From CALRBF01 sp041164045 (GTDB taxonomy: Bacteria > Patescibacteriota > Minisyncoccia > SW-4-49-11), in the NCBI GenBank assembly GCA_041164045.1, contig JBEAQD010000061.1, positions 1-7,847 of the forward strand: 7,847 nucleotides of DNA. Reading direction: 5' to 3'. Position 1 is the stretch's first letter. Each line of letters begins with the position of its first letter. The notes beneath the pieces are model-generated. The model was not told the origin of the DNA and did no database searches. It saw only the letters and a program-made list of their open reading frames with translations. Made by a program: the position numbers and the translations under genes. Shown here piece after piece: positions 1 through 4,858 of the stretch.

Positions 1-860
1 CCAAAACCTTCATATAGAGACGGGTACACGAAGACTCTAGCCAATTTATATACTATCGGTTTATCTAGTATATCTACAAAACCAATTCTAAGAATCCTAT
101 CTCTAAAGGGTGAATTGTCTATACTCTGATGAATTTGTTTGTATAACCATCCATTGACTCCAGCAATTACTAGTTTTACATCTTTATCTTTGGTGGCGAT
201 TCCCTCAAAAGCTTGGATTAGTAATTGTATATTTTTCCTAGGCTCAATAGTGCCTAGATACAATATATATCTATCTGGTAAATTATATTTTTGTTTGACT
301 TGTTGTATAGCTGGCTGACTAAATTCTTGTCTAAACAGCGGGTCAATTCCTGAATAAATCACTTTTATTTTCTCACTCTTTACTCCATAGATATCTATCA
401 GATCTCTTTTGGTAGACTCTGAGATAGCTATAATTGTATTAGCTCGGTCTAATAATTTATCTATACCAATATATTTATGCCATAGTCGCATCTTTTGGGA
501 GAAAACTTCCGGCAAAACTCGAATAGATACATCATGCACTGTCAAAATCAGCTCCGCCTCTGAGCTCAGAGCCGTAATATTCCAATTTGGCATCCAAACT
601 TTATCTGGTTTTTGGCTAAAAGTTTTATCCAGATATGGTCTATTTATAGTTTTGAGAGACAAATTCAATAGTCTATTTGGGTATTGTAGCCAAGTATTTT
701 GAACCCCTGCAATCTCAGAATTTTTCCTCATTCCAGTGGCTAAGAACTCCAAATCTAAATCCTGATATTCTCTAAGCGATTGAATTATATGTTGAGTATA
801 TTCTCCCACTCCTCCCTTGAATCCATCCGTAATCCCGCGGGCATCTATACCTATTCTCAT
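1..860 (-). CDS. GT4-family glycosyltransferase, C-terminus cut by window edge
   Basis: This GT-B fold sugar-nucleotide-dependent glycosyltransferase probably extends a surface polysaccharide on the cytoplasmic face. The minus-strand frame opens with ATG at 860-858 and stays open for 286 codons to the left edge, so the C-terminus is missing. The N-terminus MRIGIDARGI, followed by GGVGEYT (residues 16-22), is the usual GT4 acceptor-side start. Residues 107-111 read TVHDV, and a helix with IAISEST (144-150) precedes VIYSGID (167-173). The linker and nucleotide-sugar domain begins with YLGTIEPRKN (201-210), a hallmark of GT4 enzymes. The window ends inside the catalytic EX7E region, where PSLYEGF (280-286) shows its first Glu. 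The start codon overlaps the stop of the upstream Wzz-like gene by four bases (ATGA at 860-857), implying translational coupling. Family is clear, but the sugar and acceptor cannot be read from sequence. Confidence 0.92.
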   Translation of the reverse strand, partial: MRIGIDARGITDGFKGGVGEYTQHIIQSLREYQDLDLEFLATGMRKNSEIAGVQNTWLQYPNRLLNLSLKTINRPYLDKTFSQKPDKVWMPNWNITALSSEAELILTVHDVSIRVLPEVFSQKMRLWHKYIGIDKLLDRANTIIAISESTKRDLIDIYGVKSEKIKVIYSGIDPLFRQEFSQPAIQQVKQKYNLPDRYILYLGTIEPRKNIQLLIQAFEGIATKDKDVKLVIAGVNGWLYKQIHQSIDNSPFRDRILRIGFVDILDKPIVYKLARVFVYPSLYEGF

Positions 861-1450
861 TTTTCCCAATAATGTTGTCTAATAGCAGCTATAATAATGC
901 CTAAAGCTAATGCCAAAAATCCTCCTCCTAAAGCAAACAAGATTGGATTATAATCTACTTGTCTAATAACTGGAGTTCCAACGAATATATTATAATCCTT
1001 AATATCCCTAGTCTGCATATATGAACCTATACTACTTGAAATTGATTCTGTTAATGTATTACCAAGTTCGTTTTCATCTACCCCAAATCTAACTTCTACT
1101 ACATTAGCTGAGACTTGTTCTGAAGTAAATATTCTTCTAAAGTCTTTGACCGATAACTCTGCTATATCTGATTTATCTGCATTCCGCAGTACATCTTCCA
1201 CAAAATCAGGAGTTACAAACCAACTAGCCACACTTTTACCAAATAACTCAGTAGCTTGAATAGCATAAAATCCATCATAAGTATAAAATTCTCCAGTGTC
1301 ATTTACCTTTCGCTCAATATTGAGAGCCAAAGACACATCATAAGAGACTGGTAATAATCTAGTCATTGCTAGCCCAGAAGCAAGACCTACAACCACTATT
1401 ATACTCAAGAACAGTGCATTTTTTTTGAAAAAAGTCTTATATATATTCAT
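857..1450 (-). CDS. Wzz-like polysaccharide co-polymerase (chain-length determinant family)
   Basis: This is probably a membrane protein controlling polymer length or export of a surface polysaccharide. The 197-residue protein has one N-terminal membrane helix (about residues 11-30, after a Lys-rich cytoplasmic start) and one near the C-terminus (about 169-190), ending in a short basic tail. About 135 extracytoplasmic residues lie between them, the two-helix hairpin topology of the Wzz/PCP family. A Pro follows Asn just before the second helix (NPI at 168-170), recalling the Pro-rich segment there in Wzz proteins, although the full motif is not present. It is shorter than typical Wzz proteins, which exceed 300 residues, and has no tyrosine-kinase domain. 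It sits 19 bp after one glycosyltransferase gene and overlaps the next by 4 bp, which supports a role in the same pathway. No Shine-Dalgarno is seen before the ATG. The call rests on topology and context. Confidence 0.6.
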   Translation of the reverse strand: MNIYKTFFKKNALFLSIIVVVGLASGLAMTRLLPVSYDVSLALNIERKVNDTGEFYTYDGFYAIQATELFGKSVASWFVTPDFVEDVLRNADKSDIAELSVKDFRRIFTSEQVSANVVEVRFGVDENELGNTLTESISSSIGSYMQTRDIKDYNIFVGTPVIRQVDYNPILFALGGGFLALALGIIIAAIRQHYWEK

Positions 1451-1469
1451 AAGGATTTATTAACTATAA

Positions 1470-2564
1470 TTACATAATATCATATTTTTCTAAAAATTTA
1501 TAGAAATTATGCTTGAAGGTATCCTTAGAGAATTTTTGAGCATAATTATGAATATAAGTAGCATCAAAATTCATTTTTTCAAATCTATCAACGGTTTTTA
1601 TGATGCAGTCTGCACTCTGATCATCAAAGAATATGCCCGTCTTACCATCCTCCACAGTCTCCAGAGCTCCTCCTCGCCCATAGGCAATCACTGGTTTACC
1701 AGCTGCCATCGCCTCCACTGGCACAATTCCAAAGTCATCCTCAGAGGCAAATATAAAAGCCCTACAGTCTCGGAACTCTCGCTGGGCATCCTCATCATTT
1801 AATCTACCCAAGAATTTAATATTATCATTACCACGAGCTATTTTTCTTAACTTTTCCTCATCTGGACCAGAACCTACTAAGTGTAATTCCTTACCATTTC
1901 GAGCAAAAGCCTCCACTACAATATCATAATGTTTATAGGGAAGAAATCTACCCAACATCAGATAATATTCACCCTTAGAATTAGCATCAAATTCCACTTC
2001 AGTATTAACAGGTGGATATAGAACTTGAGCCGGCATACGATAATATTTATTAATTCTCTTAGCTACATTATTAGAATTGGCCAAATAATAATCCACTCTA
2101 TCGGCTGAAATCTTATCCCAAAGACGAATATAATTCATCGCAAAAGGCAAGAGATTTCTAATCCCAGCTACAAAATTAAATTCCTGAAAATGTCGATGAT
2201 AATCATCCCAAGCATATCTCATCGGAGTATGACAATAACAAATATGCACCGCATCTGGCCTTGTAATAACCCCTTTAGTATAGCTGTTAGATGATGATAT
2301 TACCAAATCATAAGCTGTCAAATCCAAATCCTCCACCGCTAAAGGCATCAAAGCTGGGAATAACCTGTGATTGGTTTTGGCAAAAGGTAAATTTTGCAAA
2401 AAAGAAGTACGGATTTTTTTATCACTAAAAGCTCCATATAATTGCTCAGGATCATAAATCAAAGTATAAATAGGAGCCTGAGGGAACATCTCAGCCAAAA
2501 CCTCCAAAACTCTTTCTGCCCCACCATATTGCACCAAATAGTCATGCACCAAAGCTACTCTCAT
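1470..2564 (-). CDS. GT4-family glycosyltransferase (GGAER / HTPMRYAWD type)
   Basis: This complete 364-residue GT-B glycosyltransferase heads the minus-strand glycan operon. Motifs in order are HDYLVQYGGAERVLE (7-21, glycine-rich loop binding the donor phosphates), YCHTPMRYAWD (110-120, typical of a widespread subgroup of GT4 polysaccharide enzymes), LANSNNVAKR (161-170), LMLGRFLPYKHYD (202-214, start of the nucleotide-sugar domain), VGSGPDEEKL (230-239) and DDFGIVPVEAMAAGKPVIA (276-294, the EX7E region). The first acidic residue of EX7E is Asp276 rather than Glu, with Glu284 as the second. Length is normal for the family. ATG at 2564 is the only start that keeps the conserved N-terminal strand. 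No Shine-Dalgarno precedes it, but a promoter lies 27 bp upstream. Glycan assembly is inferred from the neighbouring Wzz-like and second GT4 genes. Sugar specificity is unknown. Confidence 0.93.
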   Translation of the reverse strand: MRVALVHDYLVQYGGAERVLEVLAEMFPQAPIYTLIYDPEQLYGAFSDKKIRTSFLQNLPFAKTNHRLFPALMPLAVEDLDLTAYDLVISSSNSYTKGVITRPDAVHICYCHTPMRYAWDDYHRHFQEFNFVAGIRNLLPFAMNYIRLWDKISADRVDYYLANSNNVAKRINKYYRMPAQVLYPPVNTEVEFDANSKGEYYLMLGRFLPYKHYDIVVEAFARNGKELHLVGSGPDEEKLRKIARGNDNIKFLGRLNDEDAQREFRDCRAFIFASEDDFGIVPVEAMAAGKPVIAYGRGGALETVEDGKTGIFFDDQSADCIIKTVDRFEKMNFDATYIHNYAQKFSKDTFKHNFYKFLEKYDIM

Positions 2565-2590
2565 AAAAACAAATCATTTAATCTATCTAT

Positions 2591-2619
2591 AGTATGCCTT
2601 TTTTATAGATTTTAGTCAA
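2591..2619 (-). promoter_or_regulatory. Candidate promoter of the glycosyltransferase/Wzz-like operon
   Basis: On the minus strand, TTGACT (2619-2614, five of six matches to the -35 consensus) is followed after exactly 17 bases by CATACT (2596-2591, four of six for -10). The predicted start of transcription is near 2584, giving a leader of about 20 nt before the ATG at 2564. The site begins inside the stop codon region of the upstream transporter gene. A 7-bp inverted repeat, ATCTATA (2585-2591) and TATAGAT (2604-2610), overlaps the -10 and spacer and could be an operator. This is a pattern match only. Confidence 0.5.
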
Positions 2620-3366
2620 TTATGCCCCGATAATAGCTCCAATTATAAAGGCTATACTGGCCGAAACCCCACCTAATAATAAAGTCTCGCCCAAAGCTCT
2701 GGTAAGGCCATAACCTACCACTTTCCACCTCAGTAATCCAAGTAAAATCAGGGAAGTAAGGACTCCAGTTATAGACAATAAAAAGGCTTGAGTTGGGTCT
2801 GTAACTCTTATTACAAAAGGAATAAGCGGAATAAATCCAAAGAATATAAAAGAAACAAAAGTAGCCAAGGCCGAGAATACTGGACTACTGTTTCCTGGAT
2901 TTGGTATACCGTGATATTCTCTCATTAGCCACTCAATCCCAAAGTCTGGGTTTTTATGAAATAACTTTACAATTTCTTTGGCATCACTTTGATTAAAACC
3001 TTTAAGAACTAATTGCTCTTTTATTCTATCTGTAAAAGATTTACTACTATGCTCAAGATGTTTGAGCTCTTTTTGATAAGTTTTATTATACAAATCATCT
3101 TGTGACCTAATAGACATATAATCTCCCAATCCCATAGACACCGCATCGGAGAAAAGATTAGCCAAACCAAACAAAACAACCGCTCCCATAGTCAATCCCA
3201 TCAAATCCGATCCTGTAGCATTAGCCCCTGTAAAACCTGCTACTACCGCAAAAGTAGTCACAATCCCATCACTACCACCATATACAATCTCTCTCAAGTA
3301 TTGCTGAGATATATATTCTCTTACTTTTAAACGATATCTTCTCCAAAGTCGCCAAATTCCAGCCAT
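2620..3366 (-). CDS. VIT1/CCC1-family divalent metal (Fe/Mn) transporter
   Basis: This membrane carrier of the VIT1/CCC1 family moves ferrous iron or manganese out of the cytosol. The 248-residue protein has the family signatures: YGGSDGIVTTFAVVAG (29-44) in the first helix, with the conserved Asp33, and NLFSDAVSMGLGDYMS (70-85) in the second, with Asp74, Met78 and Tyr83. A cytoplasmic helical insert of about 70 residues (89-155) follows, and three hydrophobic segments (about 164-186, 193-212, 226-247) complete the five-helix layout. The N-terminus is strongly basic (residues 6-16). The insert corresponds to the metal-binding domain of the plant protein but looks less acidic than usual, with Glu100, Glu105, Glu117, Glu131, Glu145 and Glu150 plus Met148 as possible ligands. 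The gene has its own promoter and is separated from the glycan operon by another, so it is probably monocistronic. ATG at 3366 is preceded by no Shine-Dalgarno. Confidence 0.88.
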   Translation of the reverse strand: MAGIWRLWRRYRLKVREYISQQYLREIVYGGSDGIVTTFAVVAGFTGANATGSDLMGLTMGAVVLFGLANLFSDAVSMGLGDYMSIRSQDDLYNKTYQKELKHLEHSSKSFTDRIKEQLVLKGFNQSDAKEIVKLFHKNPDFGIEWLMREYHGIPNPGNSSPVFSALATFVSFIFFGFIPLIPFVIRVTDPTQAFLLSITGVLTSLILLGLLRWKVVGYGLTRALGETLLLGGVSASIAFIIGAIIGA

Positions 3367-3390
3367 AAGTTTATGTTTAATTATATAAAT

Positions 3391-3420
3391 AGTATAGCAT
3401 ACTTTATGCTAGTATGTACA
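3391..3420 (-). promoter_or_regulatory. Candidate extended -10 promoter of the VIT1-type transporter gene
   Basis: On the minus strand, an extended -10 TGCTATACT (3399-3391) contains TATACT, five of six matches. The -35 candidate is TGTACA (3420-3415, four of six), separated by 18 bases. Predicted transcription starts near 3384, leaving about 18 nt before the ATG at 3366. The -35 is a palindrome also used by the divergent tRNA promoter. Confidence 0.5.
3395..3411. repeat. Perfect 7-bp inverted repeat, possible operator
   Basis: TAGCATA (3395-3401) and TATGCTA (3405-3411) are exact reverse complements separated by CTT. The dyad covers the upstream edge of the -10 and most of the spacer of the transporter promoter, where a repressor such as a metal sensor would act. 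Regulation is inference; the dyad itself is seen directly. Confidence 0.5.
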
Positions 3421-3443
3421 AAAGTTAATAAATATGTTATAAT
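3415..3443 (+). promoter_or_regulatory. Candidate promoter of tRNA-Ser
   Basis: A consensus TATAAT at 3438-3443 is preceded by TGT (3435-3437), giving a perfect extended -10. TGTACA (3415-3420, four of six to the -35 consensus) lies exactly 17 bases upstream. Transcription should start near 3450, seven bases before the mature tRNA 5' end. This is the best promoter match in the window, as expected for a stable RNA gene. Confidence 0.65.
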
Positions 3444-3456
3444 ATAGTGTATAAAT

Positions 3457-3543
3457 GGAAGTGTGGCTGAGCGGTTGAAGGCGGCAGTCTTGAAAACTGT
3501 TGTAGGTTTACCCCTACCAGAGGTTCGAATCCTCTCACTTCCG
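3457..3543 (+). tRNA. tRNA-Ser (anticodon UGA)
   Basis: This is a complete class II tRNA of 87 nt. The acceptor stem GGAAGTG (3457-3463) pairs with CACTTCC (3536-3542), with discriminator G at 3543. The anticodon stem GCAGT (3484-3488) pairs with ACTGT (3496-3500) around the loop CTTGAAA (3489-3495), placing the anticodon TGA at 3491-3493, which reads UCA and related serine codons. The long variable arm (GTAGG with CCTAC, about 3502-3517) is the serine hallmark. The T arm is AGAGG-TTCGAAT-CCTCT (3519-3535). CCA is not encoded: G73 is followed by CATA, so the end must be added by nucleotidyltransferase. The 3' part of this gene is duplicated about 207 bp downstream. Confidence 0.97.
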
Positions 3544-3556
3544 CATATATTTTTAT
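3526..3556 (+). repeat. Direct repeat copy 1 (tRNA-Ser 3' end, attL-like)
   Basis: The sequence from the T loop of tRNA-Ser through the acceptor end and 13 bases beyond is repeated at 3733-3763. The copies match over 22 bases (3526-3547), differ at one position (T3548 versus G3755), then match for 8 more. A repeat of a tRNA 3' end is what site-specific integration into a tRNA gene leaves behind. This copy is the one that completes the functional tRNA. Confidence 0.85.
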
Positions 3557-3587
3557 CTTTTGGTATTTATGCCAAGAGATAAAAATA
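3548..3587 (+). other. Strong hairpin just downstream of tRNA-Ser
   Basis: A stem of 16 pairs with one G-U pair joins 3548-3563 to 3572-3587, closed at the top by a short TATTTATG loop, and starts five bases after the tRNA. It has a T-rich 5' arm and an A-rich 3' arm, the reverse of a classic rho-independent terminator, and no T tract follows. It may still mark the 3' processing or termination point of the tRNA transcript. It is also the first of a series of five hairpins. Confidence 0.6.
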
Positions 3588-3745
3588 ATATTTGAAGAAG
3601 TAGTGAAGAGAGTAATAGTATTGCTCTCGTGAGGATGAGAAAGTCGGAGCCAGTGTGAGTTTGTACGAAGTACAAGGCGAACACCGCGAGACGGGGTCGC
3701 GAGAATTTTCCGTCAGGAAAATTACTTGTGACCGAATCCTCTCAC
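3588..3745 (+). ncRNA. Candidate structured RNA or hairpin-rich inserted element
   Basis: I do not recognise this element. It has no credible coding frame but dense base pairing. Local hairpins are GAGAGTAA/TTGCTCTC (3608-3615 with 3621-3628, one G-T pair), TTGTAC/GTACAA with a GAA triloop (3661-3666 with 3670-3675), CGCGA/TCGCG (3685-3689 with 3697-3701) and AATTTTCC/GGAAAATT (3704-3711 with 3716-3723). A long-range helix can close the last three: GAGGAT (3631-3636) pairs with ATCCTC (3736-3741) and, directly adjoining, TCGG (3644-3647) pairs with CCGA (3732-3735). The segment is richer in G and C than its surroundings. The closing helix uses the duplicated tRNA tail. It could be a non-coding RNA read through from the tRNA promoter, a member of an intergenic repeat family, or a minimal tRNA-targeted insertion. 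Strand is inferred from tRNA orientation. Confidence 0.4.
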
Positions 3746-3763
3746 TTCCGCATAGATTTTTAT
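3733..3763 (+). repeat. Direct repeat copy 2 (tRNA-Ser 3' end remnant, attR-like)
   Basis: This is the second copy of the tRNA-Ser 3' end and 13 downstream bases (30 of 31 identical to 3526-3556). There is no tRNA body upstream: no D arm, anticodon arm or matching acceptor strand, so it is not a second tRNA gene. In an integration model this is the original host tail displaced by the inserted segment. Confidence 0.85.
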
Positions 3764-3781
3764 ATAAAAAACATTCAATTT

Positions 3782-4402
3782 ATGCACCCCAAAACTCAAA
3801 TATTTATTGTGTCCGGTGGGATGACTTTCAAAAGTAAAAAGGATTATATAAATTTCCTTCAAAACCGCGAAGTCTCAATTGAGAAAAAAGTTTACTGGAC
3901 TGATGAATTTCTGAGACAAAGTCTCGGCCAGAACTTTGATATAATCAAACCAAGAATGCCCTTACAAGATAATGCAAAGTATACTGAATGGAAAATTCAT
4001 TTTGAAAAATATATTCCATATTTACAAGATAATCTGATTCTAATTGGCCAATCTCTAGGTGGTATATTCTTAGCTAAATATCTATCTGAGAATAAATTCC
4101 CCAAAAAAATATTATCTACCTTTTTAATTGCTCCACCTTATGATAATACTTTACCAGGCGAAGATTTGGTCGGAGGCTTTAGACTGAAATCAGATTTATC
4201 ACTATTAGAAAAAAGCTCCAAAAATCTATACTTGATGTTCTCCAAAGACGATGAAACTGTCCCCAGCTCTCATGCTAAAAAATTCCAAAAAAAGCTAAAA
4301 TCTGCTAATTTTATTATCTATGAGAGCAAGAATGGACACTTTAGAATATCTGAATTCCCTGAAATAGTGGAGCTTATTAAGAGAGATGCTGAAAATTTAT
4401 GA
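3782..4402 (+). CDS. RBBP9/YdeN-family alpha/beta hydrolase
   Basis: This small cytosolic serine hydrolase of the RBBP9/YdeN group (206 residues, normal for the family) has no known substrate. The first strand is QIFIVSGGM (6-14), and the nucleophile elbow is LIGQSLGG (87-94) with Ser91. Asp157 lies in SKDDETVP (154-161), and His186 in NGHF (184-187). Order and spacing of Ser, Asp and His fit a complete catalytic triad. The frame is open further upstream to a GTG at 3728, but those 18 codons lie in the duplicated tRNA tail and spacer, so ATG 3782 is preferred; it also places the first strand correctly. No Shine-Dalgarno is visible. The leader (CATTCAATTT) is AT-rich, and a TATAAA at 3763-3768 is a weak -10 candidate. 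TspO follows after 33 bp. Confidence 0.85.
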   Translation: MHPKTQIFIVSGGMTFKSKKDYINFLQNREVSIEKKVYWTDEFLRQSLGQNFDIIKPRMPLQDNAKYTEWKIHFEKYIPYLQDNLILIGQSLGGIFLAKYLSENKFPKKILSTFLIAPPYDNTLPGEDLVGGFRLKSDLSLLEKSSKNLYLMFSKDDETVPSSHAKKFQKKLKSANFIIYESKNGHFRISEFPEIVELIKRDAENL

Positions 4403-4408
4403 TATAAT
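4403..4408 (+). promoter_or_regulatory. Consensus -10 (TATAAT) before the TspO-like gene
   Basis: TATAAT begins directly after the TGA stop of the hydrolase gene. It would give a leader of about 20 nt to the ATG at 4436. I see no good -35 at 16-18 bases upstream, so this could be chance in AT-rich DNA. A second -10-like TAAAAT at 4422-4427 lies 8 bases before the ATG and would instead give a leaderless transcript. Confidence 0.3.
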
Positions 4409-4435
4409 AAAACATATCATCTAAAATCCAAACTT

Positions 4436-4834
4436 ATGAATACATCATCTTGGTATGAGGAATTGATCAAACCCTCTTGGGCTCCGCCTACTTGGTTATT
4501 TGGGACGGTCTGGTCTGTGCTGTATATTCTGATTTTTATATCTTTTAGTGCGGTGTTTTATCAGGCTATAAATGGTAAAATTAGTTGGCCGGTGGCTTTG
4601 CCTTTTATTCTTAATATTATTTTTAATATTGCTTTTAGTCCCCTCCAATTTGGACTTCGGAATAATTTACTGGGGGCTATAGATATTGTTTTATTACTCG
4701 CTACGATTATCTGGGCAATTTTTGCTATTTGGCCATATATGAAATGGGTGGCTTTGATGCAAATTCCTTATTTAATCTGGGTTTGTATAGCCACAGCTCT
4801 ACAATTATCTATTACTTATCTTAACTGGAAATAG
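4436..4834 (+). CDS. TspO/MBR-family protein lacking the first membrane helix
   Basis: This tryptophan-rich membrane protein belongs to the TspO/peripheral benzodiazepine receptor family, known to bind porphyrins and other hydrophobic ligands. The signatures are WYEELIKPSWAPPTW (6-20), LNIIFNIAFSPLQFGLRN (59-76) and PYLIWV (111-116). Four hydrophobic helices are visible (about 20-43, 52-71, 78-99, 104-127). Canonical TspO has five helices and about 155-160 residues, with one helix before the WY-x2-L-x-KP motif. This protein is 132 residues and starts five residues before that motif. Upstream, the frame reaches the hydrolase stop (4400-4402) after only 11 codons, so the missing helix is not an annotation error. 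Whether it still binds tetrapyrrole is unknown. It lies 33 bp after the hydrolase and 24 bp before a glycosyltransferase. Confidence 0.88.
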   Translation: MNTSSWYEELIKPSWAPPTWLFGTVWSVLYILIFISFSAVFYQAINGKISWPVALPFILNIIFNIAFSPLQFGLRNNLLGAIDIVLLLATIIWAIFAIWPYMKWVALMQIPYLIWVCIATALQLSITYLNWK

Positions 4835-4849
4835 TTTTTGTGATATACT
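4821..4849 (+). promoter_or_regulatory. Candidate promoter giving a leaderless or near-leaderless glycosyltransferase mRNA
   Basis: TTAACT (4821-4826, four of six to -35) is followed after 17 bases by TATACT (4844-4849, five of six), with TGA at 4841-4843 forming an extended -10. A second overlapping TATACT lies at 4849-4854. Only nine bases separate the first -10 from the ATG at 4859, so transcription would begin about 0-3 nt before the start codon. The -35 lies inside the last codons of the TspO-like gene. Confidence 0.5.
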
Positions 4850-4858
4850 ATACTTACT

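Noticed and set aside
409..702. Plus-strand open frame opposite the partial glycosyltransferase
   Set aside because: It is antisense to a gene with clear GT4 motifs and codes for no recognisable protein.
1509..1802. Plus-strand open frame opposite the C-terminal half of the second glycosyltransferase
   Set aside because: It is antisense to the EX7E domain, with no start signal or recognisable domain.
3548..3587. Classic rho-independent terminator for tRNA-Ser
   Set aside because: The stem is strong, but the T run is in the 5' arm and no T tract follows the 3' arm, so it lacks the standard terminator layout.
3637..3745. Resemblance to RNase P RNA conserved regions (GAGAAAGTC followed about 90 bases later by a pairing CCGAATCC)
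   Set aside because: The segment is far too short, and I cannot find the other conserved core elements. The similarity to the 5' GAGGAAAGUCC motif is imperfect and probably chance.
3588..3763. Second, degenerate tRNA gene before the repeated tail
   Set aside because: Only the 3' 18 bases of the tRNA are present. No D arm, anticodon arm, variable arm or acceptor 5' strand can be found upstream.
3728..3781. In-frame GTG extension of the hydrolase by 18 codons
   Set aside because: The extension lies in the duplicated tRNA tail and spacer and precedes the first beta strand of the fold. The ATG at 3782 gives a normal-length family member.
3655..3837. Plus-strand open frame of 60 codons across the hairpin segment
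   Set aside because: It crosses palindromes and the tRNA tail repeat, has no protein-like hydrophobic pattern, and overlaps the hydrolase start in another frame.
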